From positions 1,736,001 through 1,800,000 of the forward strand of contig NZ_QWDE01000001.1 of NCBI RefSeq assembly GCF_003432065.1: DNA of 64,000 nucleotides, written 5' to 3'. Under the pieces are notes generated by a model. The model made no database searches, had not been told where the DNA came from, and was given only the letters and a program-made list of their open reading frames with translations. This stretch comes from Mucilaginibacter terrenus (GTDB taxonomy: Bacteria > Bacteroidota > Bacteroidia > Sphingobacteriales > Sphingobacteriaceae). A program made the position numbers and the translations under genes. How positions within the stretch are numbered: the stretch's first letter is position 1; the number at the start of each line of letters is the position of its first letter. Shown one piece after another: positions 53,275-62,310 of the stretch.

Positions 53275-53310
53275 ATGTTGTAACCTGGCAATGTTGTACC
53301 AGGTGAATTA

Positions 53311-53457
53311 TCAAGCCCTTCTGATCACCCCTAAGATTAATGCTATAATAGCAATTACCAGTAAAATGTGGATTAAGCTGCCAGCGTTGCCGTAGAAGAA
53401 TCCAAATGCCCATCCAATAATCAGGATGACCGCGATGATGTACAATAAGCCTCTCAT
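53311..53457 (-). CDS. Tiny membrane protein, lmo0937/DUF5670-like (copy 2)
   Basis: A 48-residue hydrophobic peptide differing from copy 1 at few positions (for example IIGWAFGFFYGNAGS in place of VIGWIFGFFFNHAGN). The upstream gtgttgtgtgttttaagt and aaccaaaatcattccaaaa segments are shared with copy 1, so the duplication included the promoter region. Confidence 0.8.
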   Translation of the reverse strand: MRGLLYIIAVILIIGWAFGFFYGNAGSLIHILLVIAIIALILGVIRRA

Positions 53458-53540
53458 AGTGTTGTGTGTTTTAAGTTGTGTTAATTATAACTAAATGTAT
53501 GTTCGGCTATAACCAAAATCATTCCAAAACAACTTAAAAC

Positions 53541-53570
53541 AACAAAGCCCCGGTGGTTACCAGGGCTTTA
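53541..53570 (-). terminator. Terminator after the DUF2795 gene
   Basis: Stem aaagccc (53544-53550) with gggcttt (53563-53569), plus an inner ggt/acc pairing, 18 bp past the DUF2795 stop on the minus strand. Confidence 0.6.
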
Positions 53571-53587
53571 ATATCTAAAGAGGATAT

Positions 53588-53809
53588 TTAATATTCGTCT
53601 TCGTTGAAAAAGAAGTCGTCCTTTGTAGGGTAATCAGGCCATATCTCTTCTATATTCTCATATGGTTCACCATCATCTTCCAGGGCCTGCAGGTTTTCAA
53701 TAACCTCAACCGGCGCGCCGGAACGGATAGCGTAATCTATTAATTCGTCTTTGGTTGCCGGCCATGGTGCATCTTCCAGGTGTGATGCTAGTTCAAGTGT
53801 CCAATACAT
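53588..53809 (-). CDS. DUF2795 domain protein
   Basis: A 73-residue acidic cytoplasmic protein. LEDAPWPATKDELIDYAIRSGAP and VIENLQALEDDGE are the DUF2795 signature (helix-turn-helix-like shape), and the tail is very acidic (EEIWPDYPTKDDF, ending NEDEY). Function unknown. A TACTTTTG -7-like box lies about 35 bp upstream of the ATG on the minus strand. Confidence 0.87.
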   Translation of the reverse strand: MYWTLELASHLEDAPWPATKDELIDYAIRSGAPVEVIENLQALEDDGEPYENIEEIWPDYPTKDDFFFNEDEY

Positions 53810-53893
53810 GTTTTTATTTTAATTGGTAAAATTTCCTTTTTCGCAAAAGTATAATATTTTTAAATTGAATTTTACTATTTTTTTGTAATTTTT

Positions 53894-54442
53894 TCACACC
53901 CGGGGTAGCCACTGATTTTCAGCTATTTGAGCATCAGCCCCTACCTTTCGGGCAAGCGTAAAAAGATAGTCACTTAACCTGTTCAGGTACTTTATAACCT
54001 TCTCATCCACTTTGCTTTCTTCCGCCAGGTGAACTGTAATCCGCTCTGCCCGGCGGCACACACAACGGGCAAGGTGGCAGTAAGATACAACGTTGCTTCC
54101 GCCGGGTAAAATAAAGTGCTTAAGTTCGGGAAGGTTTTCGTTCATGGAATCCATTTCATGTTCAAGCAAGTCGACATCCGTATCGTAAAGATCAGGAATA
54201 ACCATCTTGGAACGTTCCGGATCTGACGCGAGGGAAGCTCCTATTGTAAATAGCCTATCTTGTATTTGCTTTAACACATCCTGATGATGCCCTGCAATGG
54301 ACTGATCTCGAATTAGGCCTATCCAACTGTTCAACTCGTCAACTGTCCCGTAGCTTTCAATACGAAGGTGGTGTTTAGCAACCCTGGTGCCCCCTATCAG
54401 AGATGTTTGGCCACTATCGCCGGTTTTTGTATATATCTTCAT
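53894..54442 (-). CDS. Cob(I)yrinic acid a,c-diamide adenosyltransferase, PduO type
   Basis: A 182-residue ATP:corrinoid adenosyltransferase that makes adenosylcobalamin. The N-terminal KIYTKTGDSGQTSLIGG is the ATP-binding signature; also RIESYGTVDELNSWIGL, FILPGGSN and the RRAERI arginine motif with NRLSDYLFTLAR. The start at 54442 matches the conserved N-terminus; an ATG at 54532 would add 30 unrelated residues. No other cobalamin genes are nearby. Confidence 0.93.
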   Translation of the reverse strand: MKIYTKTGDSGQTSLIGGTRVAKHHLRIESYGTVDELNSWIGLIRDQSIAGHHQDVLKQIQDRLFTIGASLASDPERSKMVIPDLYDTDVDLLEHEMDSMNENLPELKHFILPGGSNVVSYCHLARCVCRRAERITVHLAEESKVDEKVIKYLNRLSDYLFTLARKVGADAQIAENQWLPRV

Positions 54443-54580
54443 CTGGTTACTAATTTCATTATTTATTTTGTTTGAACGAATTATTTGGGTGGTTATATCG
54501 TTTCTTACATGAACGCATATCATCAATACCAACTTTTTTGCTTTATTCGTGTTGGATATTTGATATATAACTAACAGAAA

Positions 54581-55579
54581 ATGATATCTGCAGCAAGATT
54601 TACCATAGTTTGCCTATTAGCTATTCCCCTTTTTAGCTTTAAGTGCAGTAATTATAATAAAGGTGCTCACGGTGTTAACGCAGCCTCCCCTAAGAAAGTC
54701 GCATCTTTCAATAAGTTTTTGTCGGAGCAGCAGTTTAATGCTCTCTTTCCTCAACGAAACAAGTTTTACACCTATCAGGCTTTTATAAAGGCAGTAGACG
54801 ATCTGGCCAACATAAAGGTTAAAGTTACCCGCCGCGCGGTGTCGGTCTATCAATTTATCCGCACAGATAAACGTACTGGTAAAGATTCTGTTGTAAGGCA
54901 GGACGGCGACTGGAACGAAGAATGGGCTAAAGAAAAGCCTGACAGTACTTACACAATAGATTACGGCGGGTTTTGCACAGCAGGAGACGTTATGGCTAAC
55001 AAACGTGAACTCGCAGCTTTTTTTGCCCAAATCGCGCACGAGACACGCCACGGAATGAATGGAACTTATACCGACGGGCTGATGCAGTTACACGAGGACA
55101 ATACCAACCTGCAATATGTAAGCGACAGCGATGAATACCCGCCTGTTAGGGGTCAGAAATACTATGGCCGTGGACCGATGCAGATAAGCTACAATGGTAA
55201 CTACGGCTATGCTTCAGACTGTATCTTTGGAAATAAAAAGATATTGCTGGACAATCCCGGGTTGGTAGAAACAGACCCTGTTGTAGCTTTTAAAACGGCT
55301 ATATACTTTTGGATGACACCCGAAACACACAAGCCCTCGGCACATGATGTAATGACCGGCAGATGGCAGCCAAACGCCAAAGACAAAGCTGCTGGTCGCA
55401 AGCCAGGCTTCGGTATGACGATAGTTATTGTGAACGGCGCTTTGGAATGCAATAAGGGCGAAGATAACTTCAGCATGAATGATCGGATCGGTTTTTACCA
55501 GTTCTTTCTGAAAAAGCTTGGCGCTAACGATCCCAACTGTGTATGCAGTTGCGCTACGATGGCCCCTTACCAATACTAG
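54581..55579 (+). CDS. GH19 family chitinase-like glycoside hydrolase, exported
   Basis: A 332-residue exported enzyme: signal sequence with a Cys (FSFKCSN, residue 22) that is not a canonical lipobox. The GH19 core is evident from [18 protein letters not shown], with the general-acid Glu154, and [16 protein letters not shown], the classic substrate-groove motif; Glu172 is a candidate second acid. A Cys-rich ending (CVCSC) follows. GH19 enzymes cleave chitin or, in bacteria, related glycans including peptidoglycan. It starts a cluster of exported proteins with the next two genes. Confidence 0.87.
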   Translation: MISAARFTIVCLLAIPLFSFKCSNYNKGAHGVNAASPKKVASFNKFLSEQQFNALFPQRNKFYTYQAFIKAVDDLANIKVKVTRRAVSVYQFIRTDKRTGKDSVVRQDGDWNEEWAKEKPDSTYTIDYGGFCTAGDVMANKRELAAFFAQIAHETRHGMNGTYTDGLMQLHEDNTNLQYVSDSDEYPPVRGQKYYGRGPMQISYNGNYGYASDCIFGNKKILLDNPGLVETDPVVAFKTAIYFWMTPETHKPSAHDVMTGRWQPNAKDKAAGRKPGFGMTIVIVNGALECNKGEDNFSMNDRIGFYQFFLKKLGANDPNCVCSCATMAPYQY

Positions 55580-55584
55580 TTATC

Positions 55585-56013
55585 ATGTTAAACCGGCTAA
55601 GTGTCACAATGCTGCTAATTGGTTTTTGCCTTACCGGTGCCGCCAATACAATGGCTGATACTACAGACTATTGGCAAGTTTATGTAAACAAGAAAGTGGT
55701 TGCCAGGTATGATGAAGGCCTGTTGGCTCCAGCCCCGCTTACACTTGCAAAGAAAAACATCACTGCTATTGACACACTTAAAGTACGTTATGTAGCTGAT
55801 GCCCCATGCCATGACTGCTTGGTGAGCATGTACGTTGAGGATGAGCATGGGTTAAGAGCAACGTTATCGGTAATGCAAGGTTTACCTGCTGTGTTTAAAG
55901 CTAGCTTTAGGCCTTTACTAAGTTTCCAACGTTTAAATTTTAGTAAGCAGTTGTACATTTGGTATAACGACGGAAAGCGTAAACGCCTTCTGTTTGAATT
56001 AAAGCTCAAATGA
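55585..56013 (+). CDS. Small exported protein of unknown function between GH19 and cyanophycinase
   Basis: A 142-residue exported protein with a signal peptide (MLNRLSVTMLLIGFCL, cleavage near AANTMA). The mature part is beta-rich and has a CHDC motif (APCHDCLVSMY) near residue 72, a possible disulfide or metal site. No family recognised. It starts 5 bp after the GH19 stop and its last bases overlap the start of the cyanophycinase gene, so all three appear to be one operon. I chose the ATG at 55585 because the earlier in-frame ATG lies inside the GH19 gene. Confidence 0.72.
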   Translation: MLNRLSVTMLLIGFCLTGAANTMADTTDYWQVYVNKKVVARYDEGLLAPAPLTLAKKNITAIDTLKVRYVADAPCHDCLVSMYVEDEHGLRATLSVMQGLPAVFKASFRPLLSFQRLNFSKQLYIWYNDGKRKRLLFELKLK

Positions 56014-57053
56014 ACCATCCAAATTTAAGTTTACTACGATTTTGTGTTCTGCTGTTATTGTGCAGCTTGGCTCTACCAGCCTTTTCACAGCCTTCGCAAA
56101 CCCTGCTTTCTGCTCGGCTCGGCTTTATTGGTGACACTACAGATGCGGTTACCCCTACCCATGGAGGTATAGTAATGATGGGCGGCGGAAAAGATGTGGA
56201 CGAAGCATTTAAATGGATGATAGCACGAAGCGGCGGCGGCGATGTAGTTGTGCTGCGTGCATCAGGCACAAGTGCATACAACCCCTACTTATACGAACTT
56301 GGTGAAGTAAATTCTGTACAAACCCTTAACATCAACTCCAGAGATATTGCTAACAACGACACCATAGCCACTGTCATCCGCAACGCGGAGATGCTTTTTA
56401 TAGCTGGTGGCGACCAAAGTAACTACATGAAGTACTGGCGTGGTACTAAAACCATGGATGCAATTAATTACCTGCTTAATACCAAACGTGTCCCGGTAGG
56501 GGGTACGAGCGCTGGCTGCGCCATACTTGGTGGTATTTACTATAGCGGAGAGCTTGCAAGCCTCACTTCGGATTCTGCCCTAGCTAATCCTTACAACAGG
56601 TTGTTAACGTTATACAAGCATGACTTCTTAACAGCACCTTATCTGCAAGATGTTATTACAGATCAGCATTATCTTACACGCAGCAGACAAGGCAGGCATG
56701 TAGCATTTTTAAGCCGCATACTACAAGACTGGCATATTGCAGCCAAGGGGATTGCAGCAGATGAACGTACAGCCGTTTGTATAGACGAAAACGGGCAAGC
56801 CATTGTAGTTGGCAGCAGTAAAGCTTACTTTCTTATAACAGACCTTTCAAACCCAGCCGAAGTTTGTAAGCCAAATACCGCGCTGGTGTGGAACAGAGAA
56901 CATCGCGCTATAAAGGTGTACCAAATACAGGCTACGCCTGAAGGTTCCGGCAGTTTTGATGTAAACAGCTTTGATGAGAGCAAAGCAAAGGGTGGTACCT
57001 GGCAGTGGTGGTGGGTTGAAGGCGGTAAGCTAATAACTACAAACCTGGAGTAA
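56010..57053 (+). CDS. Cyanophycinase-like S51 peptidase, exported
   Basis: A 347-residue serine exopeptidase of the cyanophycinase type, which degrades the Asp-Arg polymer cyanophycin. A signal peptide ends near AFSQ (residue 27). The nucleophile Ser168 is in VGGTSAGCAILGG, with the family segments GGIVMMGGGKD, FIAGGDQSNYMKYW and a TDQHYLTRSRQGR stretch. The signal peptide indicates an exported enzyme that would scavenge external cyanophycin or a related isopeptide. Its start overlaps the previous gene's stop by 4 bp. Confidence 0.88.
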   Translation: MNHPNLSLLRFCVLLLLCSLALPAFSQPSQTLLSARLGFIGDTTDAVTPTHGGIVMMGGGKDVDEAFKWMIARSGGGDVVVLRASGTSAYNPYLYELGEVNSVQTLNINSRDIANNDTIATVIRNAEMLFIAGGDQSNYMKYWRGTKTMDAINYLLNTKRVPVGGTSAGCAILGGIYYSGELASLTSDSALANPYNRLLTLYKHDFLTAPYLQDVITDQHYLTRSRQGRHVAFLSRILQDWHIAAKGIAADERTAVCIDENGQAIVVGSSKAYFLITDLSNPAEVCKPNTALVWNREHRAIKVYQIQATPEGSGSFDVNSFDESKAKGGTWQWWWVEGGKLITTNLE

Positions 57054-57210
57054 ATCAATTCAGCCCTATATTAGTGATGCTTAACATTGCTGAGATTAAA
57101 GGAGCCTGGCAAAATTAGAATCGAATAAAAAACGCATTGCTTGTTACAAATAGGCTTTCGTGCGGTCTTAATGTCTGAATCACAAACATACGGCAATAGG
57201 CAATTCATTT

Positions 57211-57828
57211 ATGAGCAGCTTTTTATTTGACACCACCGGGCTTTCTGAAGACACTGTTACAAACTTCCAAAATACTTACGAGGAACTATGCGCTGCTTTT
57301 AATATGCATCTAACAGGGCATATCAACTTTCATCTGGAAGATTTTGAGGCATTTAACCAATACCATTCTTACAATGTATTAGGTTCGTACGTCATTAAAA
57401 ACGGCAAGAGCGACTGCTACATCCTGTTTATTGATACGCACACCAAAAAGGCGCATCAAAACCATATAACTGACCACTATGAGTACCAGACCTGGGCACT
57501 GGCTTATCTTAAACATGATTTTGGCCGAGTGAAGATCCGCCCTGAGACCTTAGTAGATAAAATTGGCGAACTTATTCATCCTCTCGAGCTCGACTTTAAG
57601 GAAGACAAAGTATTTAGCGATACCTTTTATGTACTGGTTAATGACCGTGAGAAGGCCATCAGTTGTATGGACAGGCACTTCCGCAATGCAGTGATGGATA
57701 TACGTGATGATGATTTTGTGATAGAGATAGTAAACCACACGCTTGTAATCGGCAACAAAAAACCAATAACTCCCGACAGGGCCATTTACATGGCCGAGTT
57801 CGTAAGCAAGTTATCCTCGCTCTGTTAA
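57211..57828 (+). CDS. Conserved-looking protein of unknown function
   Basis: A 205-residue protein with no signal peptide or membrane helix. It is acidic with mixed helix/strand pattern (LSEDTVTNFQNTYEELCAAF, NVLGSYVIKNGKSDCYILF, DRAIYMAEFVSKLSS). No catalytic motif or known domain was recognised. It has normal codon use for the window and follows the cyanophycinase gene by about 157 bp with its own leader, so an operon with it is not supported. Confidence 0.7.
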   Translation: MSSFLFDTTGLSEDTVTNFQNTYEELCAAFNMHLTGHINFHLEDFEAFNQYHSYNVLGSYVIKNGKSDCYILFIDTHTKKAHQNHITDHYEYQTWALAYLKHDFGRVKIRPETLVDKIGELIHPLELDFKEDKVFSDTFYVLVNDREKAISCMDRHFRNAVMDIRDDDFVIEIVNHTLVIGNKKPITPDRAIYMAEFVSKLSSLC

Positions 57829-57926
57829 GTGTTCGTGATATTATTCCGCTAAAAATAGTGGAACGCAGACACCTCGTCAACGACGAAACAATGACTGTTC
57901 TGGTACGTCCGTTAAAAAAATAAATA

Positions 57927-58691
57927 TTATTTATCGAGATTAATCCCTACAGCTTCGCTGTGTTCGCGTACAGTCTGGATGTTGGTGTTCACATAATCAT
58001 TCTCTACCAACCCATCACGCATACGCACGATTCGGTGAGCGTGCAAAGCAATATCTTCCTCGTGTGTTACCAGGATAATGGTGTTCCCTTTTGCGTGGAT
58101 ATCTTCCAAAAGGCCCATGATCTCGATAGAGGTTTTGGTGTCCAGGTTGCCTGTTGGTTCGTCGGCAAGGATGATTGATGGATCATTGATAAGCGCGCGG
58201 GCAACAGCCACACGCTGCCGCTGACCTCCCGAAAGCTCATTAGGGCGGTGATCTGTTCGGTGCCCTAATCCCACATTCTCCAAAGCAGCTTTTGCTCGCT
58301 GATTTCGCTTTTCTTTGCTTATCCCGGCATATACCAGTGGCAATGCAACATTATCTAAAGCGCTGTTACGGGGTAAAAGATTAAAGGTTTGGAACACGAA
58401 ACCGATCTCGGTATTTCGAACCTCTGCAAGTTCATTATCTGTCATGTGGCTTACGTTGATACCGTTAAGGATGTATTCGCCCTTAGTTGGCGTATCTAAA
58501 CATCCAAGGATGTTCATTAGGGTAGATTTACCAGAACCTGATGGGCCCATTAAAGCAACAAATTCGCCCTTGTTAATCGTAAGTGATACAGATTTTATCG
58601 CATGTATCACCTCAGTGCCAATTACGTACTTACGGCCAACATCGTTTATGGTAATAAGCGGGGCTTCCTTTGTTTTAGCTAATGGTATCAT
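57927..58691 (-). CDS. ABC transporter ATP-binding protein (LolD/MacB type)
   Basis: A 254-residue ATPase of the LolD/MacB group. Walker [11 protein letters not shown]-loop [15 protein letters not shown], signature [15 protein letters not shown], Walker [13 protein letters not shown] and the H-loop VTHEED are all present. These drive FtsX/MacB-type permeases such as the one at 49396-50643, though the genes are 7 kb apart. The start at 58691 gives a normal N-terminus; no permease is adjacent. Confidence 0.9.
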   Translation of the reverse strand: MIPLAKTKEAPLITINDVGRKYVIGTEVIHAIKSVSLTINKGEFVALMGPSGSGKSTLMNILGCLDTPTKGEYILNGINVSHMTDNELAEVRNTEIGFVFQTFNLLPRNSALDNVALPLVYAGISKEKRNQRAKAALENVGLGHRTDHRPNELSGGQRQRVAVARALINDPSIILADEPTGNLDTKTSIEIMGLLEDIHAKGNTIILVTHEEDIALHAHRIVRMRDGLVENDYVNTNIQTVREHSEAVGINLDK

Positions 58692-58857
58692 CCGTTTTTC
58701 TTGCTTTGACAGTAAGGTAGTAAGAAATGTTACAAGCTTTTTAAAAGATTAGAGAGGCACTGTCTAAATCAAGGGATGCAATTAAGGGATCAAGAAAAAA
58801 ATCAACTCTCAAAACTTATTTCGATTCTTGATTCTTAACCCCTGACTCTTAGTCCAC

Positions 58858-59145
58858 TTATTTAATAACTTTAGCTACCAGGAAATGGCTGCCATCGTGG
58901 TCGGGAGCATTCGATAGTGCTTCGGCTGTCGTAATTTCCTGCTTTATTACGTCTTCCCGTAGAGTGTTGGGTTCATCGGTCATGTAAATCAGGGGTTCCA
59001 CACCGGTGGTGTCCACCTCGTTCAACTTGTCCATAAAGCCTAATATTTTATTCATATCGGCAATCATGTCCTGCTTCTCCTGTGCCCCAAGTTCAAGGCG
59101 GGCCAGGTGAGCTATCTTATCAACCGTTTGTTCGTCTATGGTCAT
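58858..59145 (-). CDS. gatC: Aspartyl/glutamyl-tRNA amidotransferase subunit C
   Basis: A 95-residue GatC subunit of the GatCAB complex that amidates mischarged Asp-tRNAAsn and Glu-tRNAGln. The helix-hairpin pattern IAHLARLELGAQEKQDMIADMNKIL and the C-terminal segment with VEPLIYM and LREDV match the family. It overlaps the plsC gene by 26 bp, in a different frame; gatA and gatB are not in the window. Confidence 0.9.
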   Translation of the reverse strand: MTIDEQTVDKIAHLARLELGAQEKQDMIADMNKILGFMDKLNEVDTTGVEPLIYMTDEPNTLREDVIKQEITTAEALSNAPDHDGSHFLVAKVIK

Positions 59146-59881
59146 GCTCGTTTAGTTTATTGCTGATCAACCCGTAAACAGTATCGCGCAGGTTATCAGC
59201 ATCATCAATAGTAAGGTGCGCCGTCTCAATCGGCTTATGTACAAATATATGGCAAACTCCCGGCCGCGAACCAAATTTTAAACCATCGTCCCATAAAACC
59301 TCCCATGTATCCAGCGAAGTTACTGGTATAATTGGGATTTTAAGTTCAATTGCCATACGGAACGGCCCGTTCTTAAATTCGTGCAGGCTTGGCGGGAAAT
59401 TGTCGGGTATGGTTGCTTCGGGAAAAATGATGGCCGTCATCCCTTTTTCCAGTCGTTCCATCACCTGCTTAAATGCACGGAATGAAGCCATTTTACTTTC
59501 GCGGTTAACAGGGATATCAACGGTTCGAAAGAACAAGCCGGTTACCAAACCATTCACCAACTCTTCTTTGCCCATAAAACAGCAGTTATTCTTTACCAAC
59601 AGGCTCATTGCTGTAATATCCAGATTTGAAGTGTGATTGGGACAAATAATGTAAGTGCGACTCCAGTCAATTGGTTGCTCTACGTCAAAGGCGTATAATA
59701 TCCCTACAACGGCGGAGCTTAGGAAACCCCAAATCCGGCGTATTACATTCATGTGTTTGTAACGCTCCGGCTTTCGAGAAAAGTAATAGAGCAAAGGCCA
59801 TAATAAGAAGAAAAAAAACGCCACACTTCCACGGTATAGGTAGGTGTGTGCTTTCTTCATTATCATTTTCATCCGCGTCAA
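59120..59881 (-). CDS. 1-acyl-sn-glycerol-3-phosphate acyltransferase (PlsC family)
   Basis: A 253-residue membrane-associated acyltransferase that makes phosphatidic acid from lysophosphatidic acid. The N-terminal helix is at residues ~15-32. Catalytic motif I is NHTSNLD (NHxxxxD), motif III is FPEATI, and the glycerophosphate region reads FRTVDIPVNRESK. The last 26 bp overlap gatC. The C-terminal tail is Asn/His/Arg-rich (LNEHDHRRTNG), an effect of the overlap. Confidence 0.87.
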   Translation of the reverse strand: MTRMKMIMKKAHTYLYRGSVAFFFFLLWPLLYYFSRKPERYKHMNVIRRIWGFLSSAVVGILYAFDVEQPIDWSRTYIICPNHTSNLDITAMSLLVKNNCCFMGKEELVNGLVTGLFFRTVDIPVNRESKMASFRAFKQVMERLEKGMTAIIFPEATIPDNFPPSLHEFKNGPFRMAIELKIPIIPVTSLDTWEVLWDDGLKFGSRPGVCHIFVHKPIETAHLTIDDADNLRDTVYGLISNKLNEHDHRRTNG

Positions 59882-59913
59882 AAATATAAAAAATACTTAC
59901 TTTCGCCCCTTAT

Positions 59914-60909
59914 ATGGAAACTGTTGTTAGCGGCATAAGATCTACCGGGAACCTGCATTTAGGAAACTATTACGGAGCTATTCAGAACTTCGTAAAAATG
60001 CAGGACGAATATAAATGCTATTTTTTTATCGCCGATTTGCACTCGCTAACTACTCACCCTACACCCGCAAACCTGCATGGCGCTGTAAAACAAGTGTTGG
60101 TAGAATATCTTGCCGCAGGTATAGATCCTGAGAAAGCTACCATATACGTACAAAGTGACGTCCCTGAAATTGCAGAACTTTACCTGTACCTTAACATGAA
60201 TGCCTACTTGGGCGAACTGGAACGCAGCACATCTTTTAAAGATAAAGTGCGTGCCAACCCGGACAACGTAAATGCAGGGCTACTCACCTACCCTGTACTA
60301 ATGGCGGCAGACATTATCATTCACAAAGCAACTAAGGTTCCTGTAGGTAAAGATCAGGAGCAGCACCTGGAGATGGCCCGCACTTTCGGTAACCGTTTTA
60401 ACAGGTTATACAATAAAGAATATTTTCCTGAGCCTTACGCATTCACCTTCAGCGAGAACCTAGTGAAAATACCCGGACTTGATGGAAAAGGTAAAATGGG
60501 TAAAAGCGAGGGCGAAGGTAATGCTATATTCCTGGCGGACACGCCCGAGGCCATCCGAAAAAAAGTGATGCGCGCGGTTACCGACAGTGGCCCTACCGAA
60601 GAGAACCAGGCTAAACCGCAGGAGATTCAAAACCTGTTCGACCTGATGAAGGTAGTGTCGGCTCCGGATACCTATACGCACTTCGACAGCCTGTATAACA
60701 ACATGTCCATCCGCTATGGCGACTTGAAAAAGCAGCTTGCTGAAGACATGATCATAGCCACTGCGCCTATCCGCGAGAAGATAAACGACATAGCTAATGA
60801 TGCACCTTACCTGCGCCAGGTTGCCCGTTATGGTGCAGCAAAGGCGCGTGAAAGCGCTCAAAAGACCATCCGCGAGGTAAGAGAGATCATCGGGTTCAGG
60901 AACTTTTAA
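59914..60909 (+). CDS. trpS: Tryptophanyl-tRNA synthetase
   Basis: A 331-residue class I synthetase that charges tRNATrp. The HIGH-like motif is GNLHLGNY (residues ~12-19), the KMSKS-like motif KMGKSEG lies near residue 195, and the core segments IYVQSDVPEIAELY and VGKDQEQHLEMAR are standard. Length is normal. It is divergent from plsC with a 32-bp gap. Confidence 0.95.
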   Translation: METVVSGIRSTGNLHLGNYYGAIQNFVKMQDEYKCYFFIADLHSLTTHPTPANLHGAVKQVLVEYLAAGIDPEKATIYVQSDVPEIAELYLYLNMNAYLGELERSTSFKDKVRANPDNVNAGLLTYPVLMAADIIIHKATKVPVGKDQEQHLEMARTFGNRFNRLYNKEYFPEPYAFTFSENLVKIPGLDGKGKMGKSEGEGNAIFLADTPEAIRKKVMRAVTDSGPTEENQAKPQEIQNLFDLMKVVSAPDTYTHFDSLYNNMSIRYGDLKKQLAEDMIIATAPIREKINDIANDAPYLRQVARYGAAKARESAQKTIREVREIIGFRNF

Positions 60910-61013
60910 TAGAGTGAACCTGAATTGACAAATCAAAGAATTTTAGATCGAGATACCTATAATTCAGCTAATTTATTAAATTCGACAAATCCGAGTTCAG
61001 ACGAAATTATTTT

Positions 61014-61628
61014 ATGCACATAGCTATCGTAGGAAATATAGGCGCCGGTAAAACCACCCTTACCGAAATACTGGCCAAAAATTATGGCTGGGACCCTTTG
61101 TATGAGGCGGTTGACAACAACCCTTACCTGGAAGACTTCTACAGCGAAATGAAACGCTGGAGCTTTAACCTGCAAATATTTTTCCTTAACAGCCGCTATC
61201 GCCAGATAGTTGAAATACAAAAAAGCGGGCGCAACATAATACAGGACCGCACTATATACGAAGATGCGTACATCTTTGCTGAGAACCTGCACGATATGGG
61301 ACTCATGACCACTCGGGATTATGAGAACTATGAGAGCATGTTTAACAACATTACCGAGTTTATTAAACCGCCCGACTTGCTGGTTTACCTAAAAGCCTCG
61401 GTACCAACGCTTGTGAACAACATACAGCGCCGCGGCCGCGAGTACGAGATTGGCATCCGGATAGATTACCTCTCTAAACTGAACGAGAAGTATGATAAAT
61501 GGATTAAGAATTACAAGCTGGGCAAGCTGCTGGTGCTGGACAAAGACAACCTTGACTTTGCCAACAATACCGAAGATATGGCCACCATTATACAAGCCAT
61601 AGAACGCGAGATACACGGCCTGTTTTAG
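61014..61628 (+). CDS. Deoxynucleoside kinase
   Basis: A 204-residue enzyme that phosphorylates deoxyadenosine or deoxyguanosine (dAK/dGK family). P-loop GNIGAGKTT (residues 7-15), the DRTIYEDAYIF motif (with the base-binding Arg-like element) and the lid-type RRGREYEIGIRIDYL. Specificity for dA, dG or dC cannot be told. It follows trpS on the same strand after about 100 bp. Confidence 0.9.
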   Translation: MHIAIVGNIGAGKTTLTEILAKNYGWDPLYEAVDNNPYLEDFYSEMKRWSFNLQIFFLNSRYRQIVEIQKSGRNIIQDRTIYEDAYIFAENLHDMGLMTTRDYENYESMFNNITEFIKPPDLLVYLKASVPTLVNNIQRRGREYEIGIRIDYLSKLNEKYDKWIKNYKLGKLLVLDKDNLDFANNTEDMATIIQAIEREIHGLF

Positions 61629-61629
61629 C

Positions 61630-61815
61630 CAAAAGTGTTCAGCTTTTTTTGTACCGGTGCAAGTTGAACACTTGTTTTTGAACGTTGCTTTACCTGCAAA
61701 TTTTCATCTAAAAAGTCCGTTTCTGCAGCGTAGAGCTTATAAACACCTTTAATTTCCACACTTTTTTAGCTGGTTTTGCAAGCCTGTTTTATTGCTATTT
61801 GAAAATAAATTTGCA
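61630..61815 (-). other. Noncoding element E2, inverted relative of E1
   Basis: Read on the minus strand, the end of this stretch (61677 to 61630) matches the 3-prime end of E1: an AGTGTTCAA arm, TTGC, then ACAAAAAAAGCTGAACACT and TTTTG. The start near 61815 shares ctgcaaat with the start of E1. It fills the gap between the deoxynucleoside kinase and the HxlR gene (234 bp), in which no gene is visible. The hairpin may also act as a weak terminator for the kinase. Confidence 0.5.
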
Positions 61816-61862
61816 GTGAATAGGTATAAGTGCTATGGGCTATTTTTGACGACTTACATCGC

Positions 61863-62210
61863 CTATTTAGTACCCGGGATATTCTTCCTGCCCCAATCGG
61901 CAAAAAGCTCCATCATATCATTAAGCGAGCTGCCCTTTTCAGTCAACGTATATTCTACCCTGGGTGGTACCTCAGCAAAAACTTTACGGGTTATAATACC
62001 ATCGGCCTCCAGCTCTTTCAAATGCCTCGACAATACCTTCAAGGCTATCCCCGATATGGTTTTATGAAGCTCCCCAAACCGTTTAGGGCCTGATATTAAT
62101 ACCCAAATAATCACGGGCTTCCACTTGCCGCCAACAATGTCTATTGCCGCAGTTATGGGGCATTCGCAAACCGGCGTTATTTTATTTTCAATTTTTTCTT
62201 TAACTAACAT
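61863..62210 (-). CDS. HxlR family transcriptional regulator
   Basis: A 115-residue winged-helix regulator. CPITAAIDIVGGKWKPVIIWVL is the HxlR core, with the conserved Cys of the family; then RFGELHKTISGIALKVLSRHLKELEADGIITR (recognition helix) and the wing VPPRVEYTLTEKG. The start at 62210 (MLVKEKIENK) gives the usual length; an in-frame ATG at 62243 would add 11 residues. It is divergent from an SDR gene, about 100 bp apart, so it likely regulates it. Confidence 0.9.
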   Translation of the reverse strand: MLVKEKIENKITPVCECPITAAIDIVGGKWKPVIIWVLISGPKRFGELHKTISGIALKVLSRHLKELEADGIITRKVFAEVPPRVEYTLTEKGSSLNDMMELFADWGRKNIPGTK

Positions 62211-62310
62211 GCTGATAATTAACATTAGTAACCAAACTGTCAATACTAGACAGATATGCCATTACTTGACAAATGTACAGTATTGCCGTAATATTGTAAA
62301 AAAAATAATC

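Noticed and set aside
49396..58691. Permease at 49396 and LolD-like ATPase at 57927 as one transporter
   Set aside because: Both families pair with each other in general, but the genes are 7 kb apart with many genes between; no evidence links these two.
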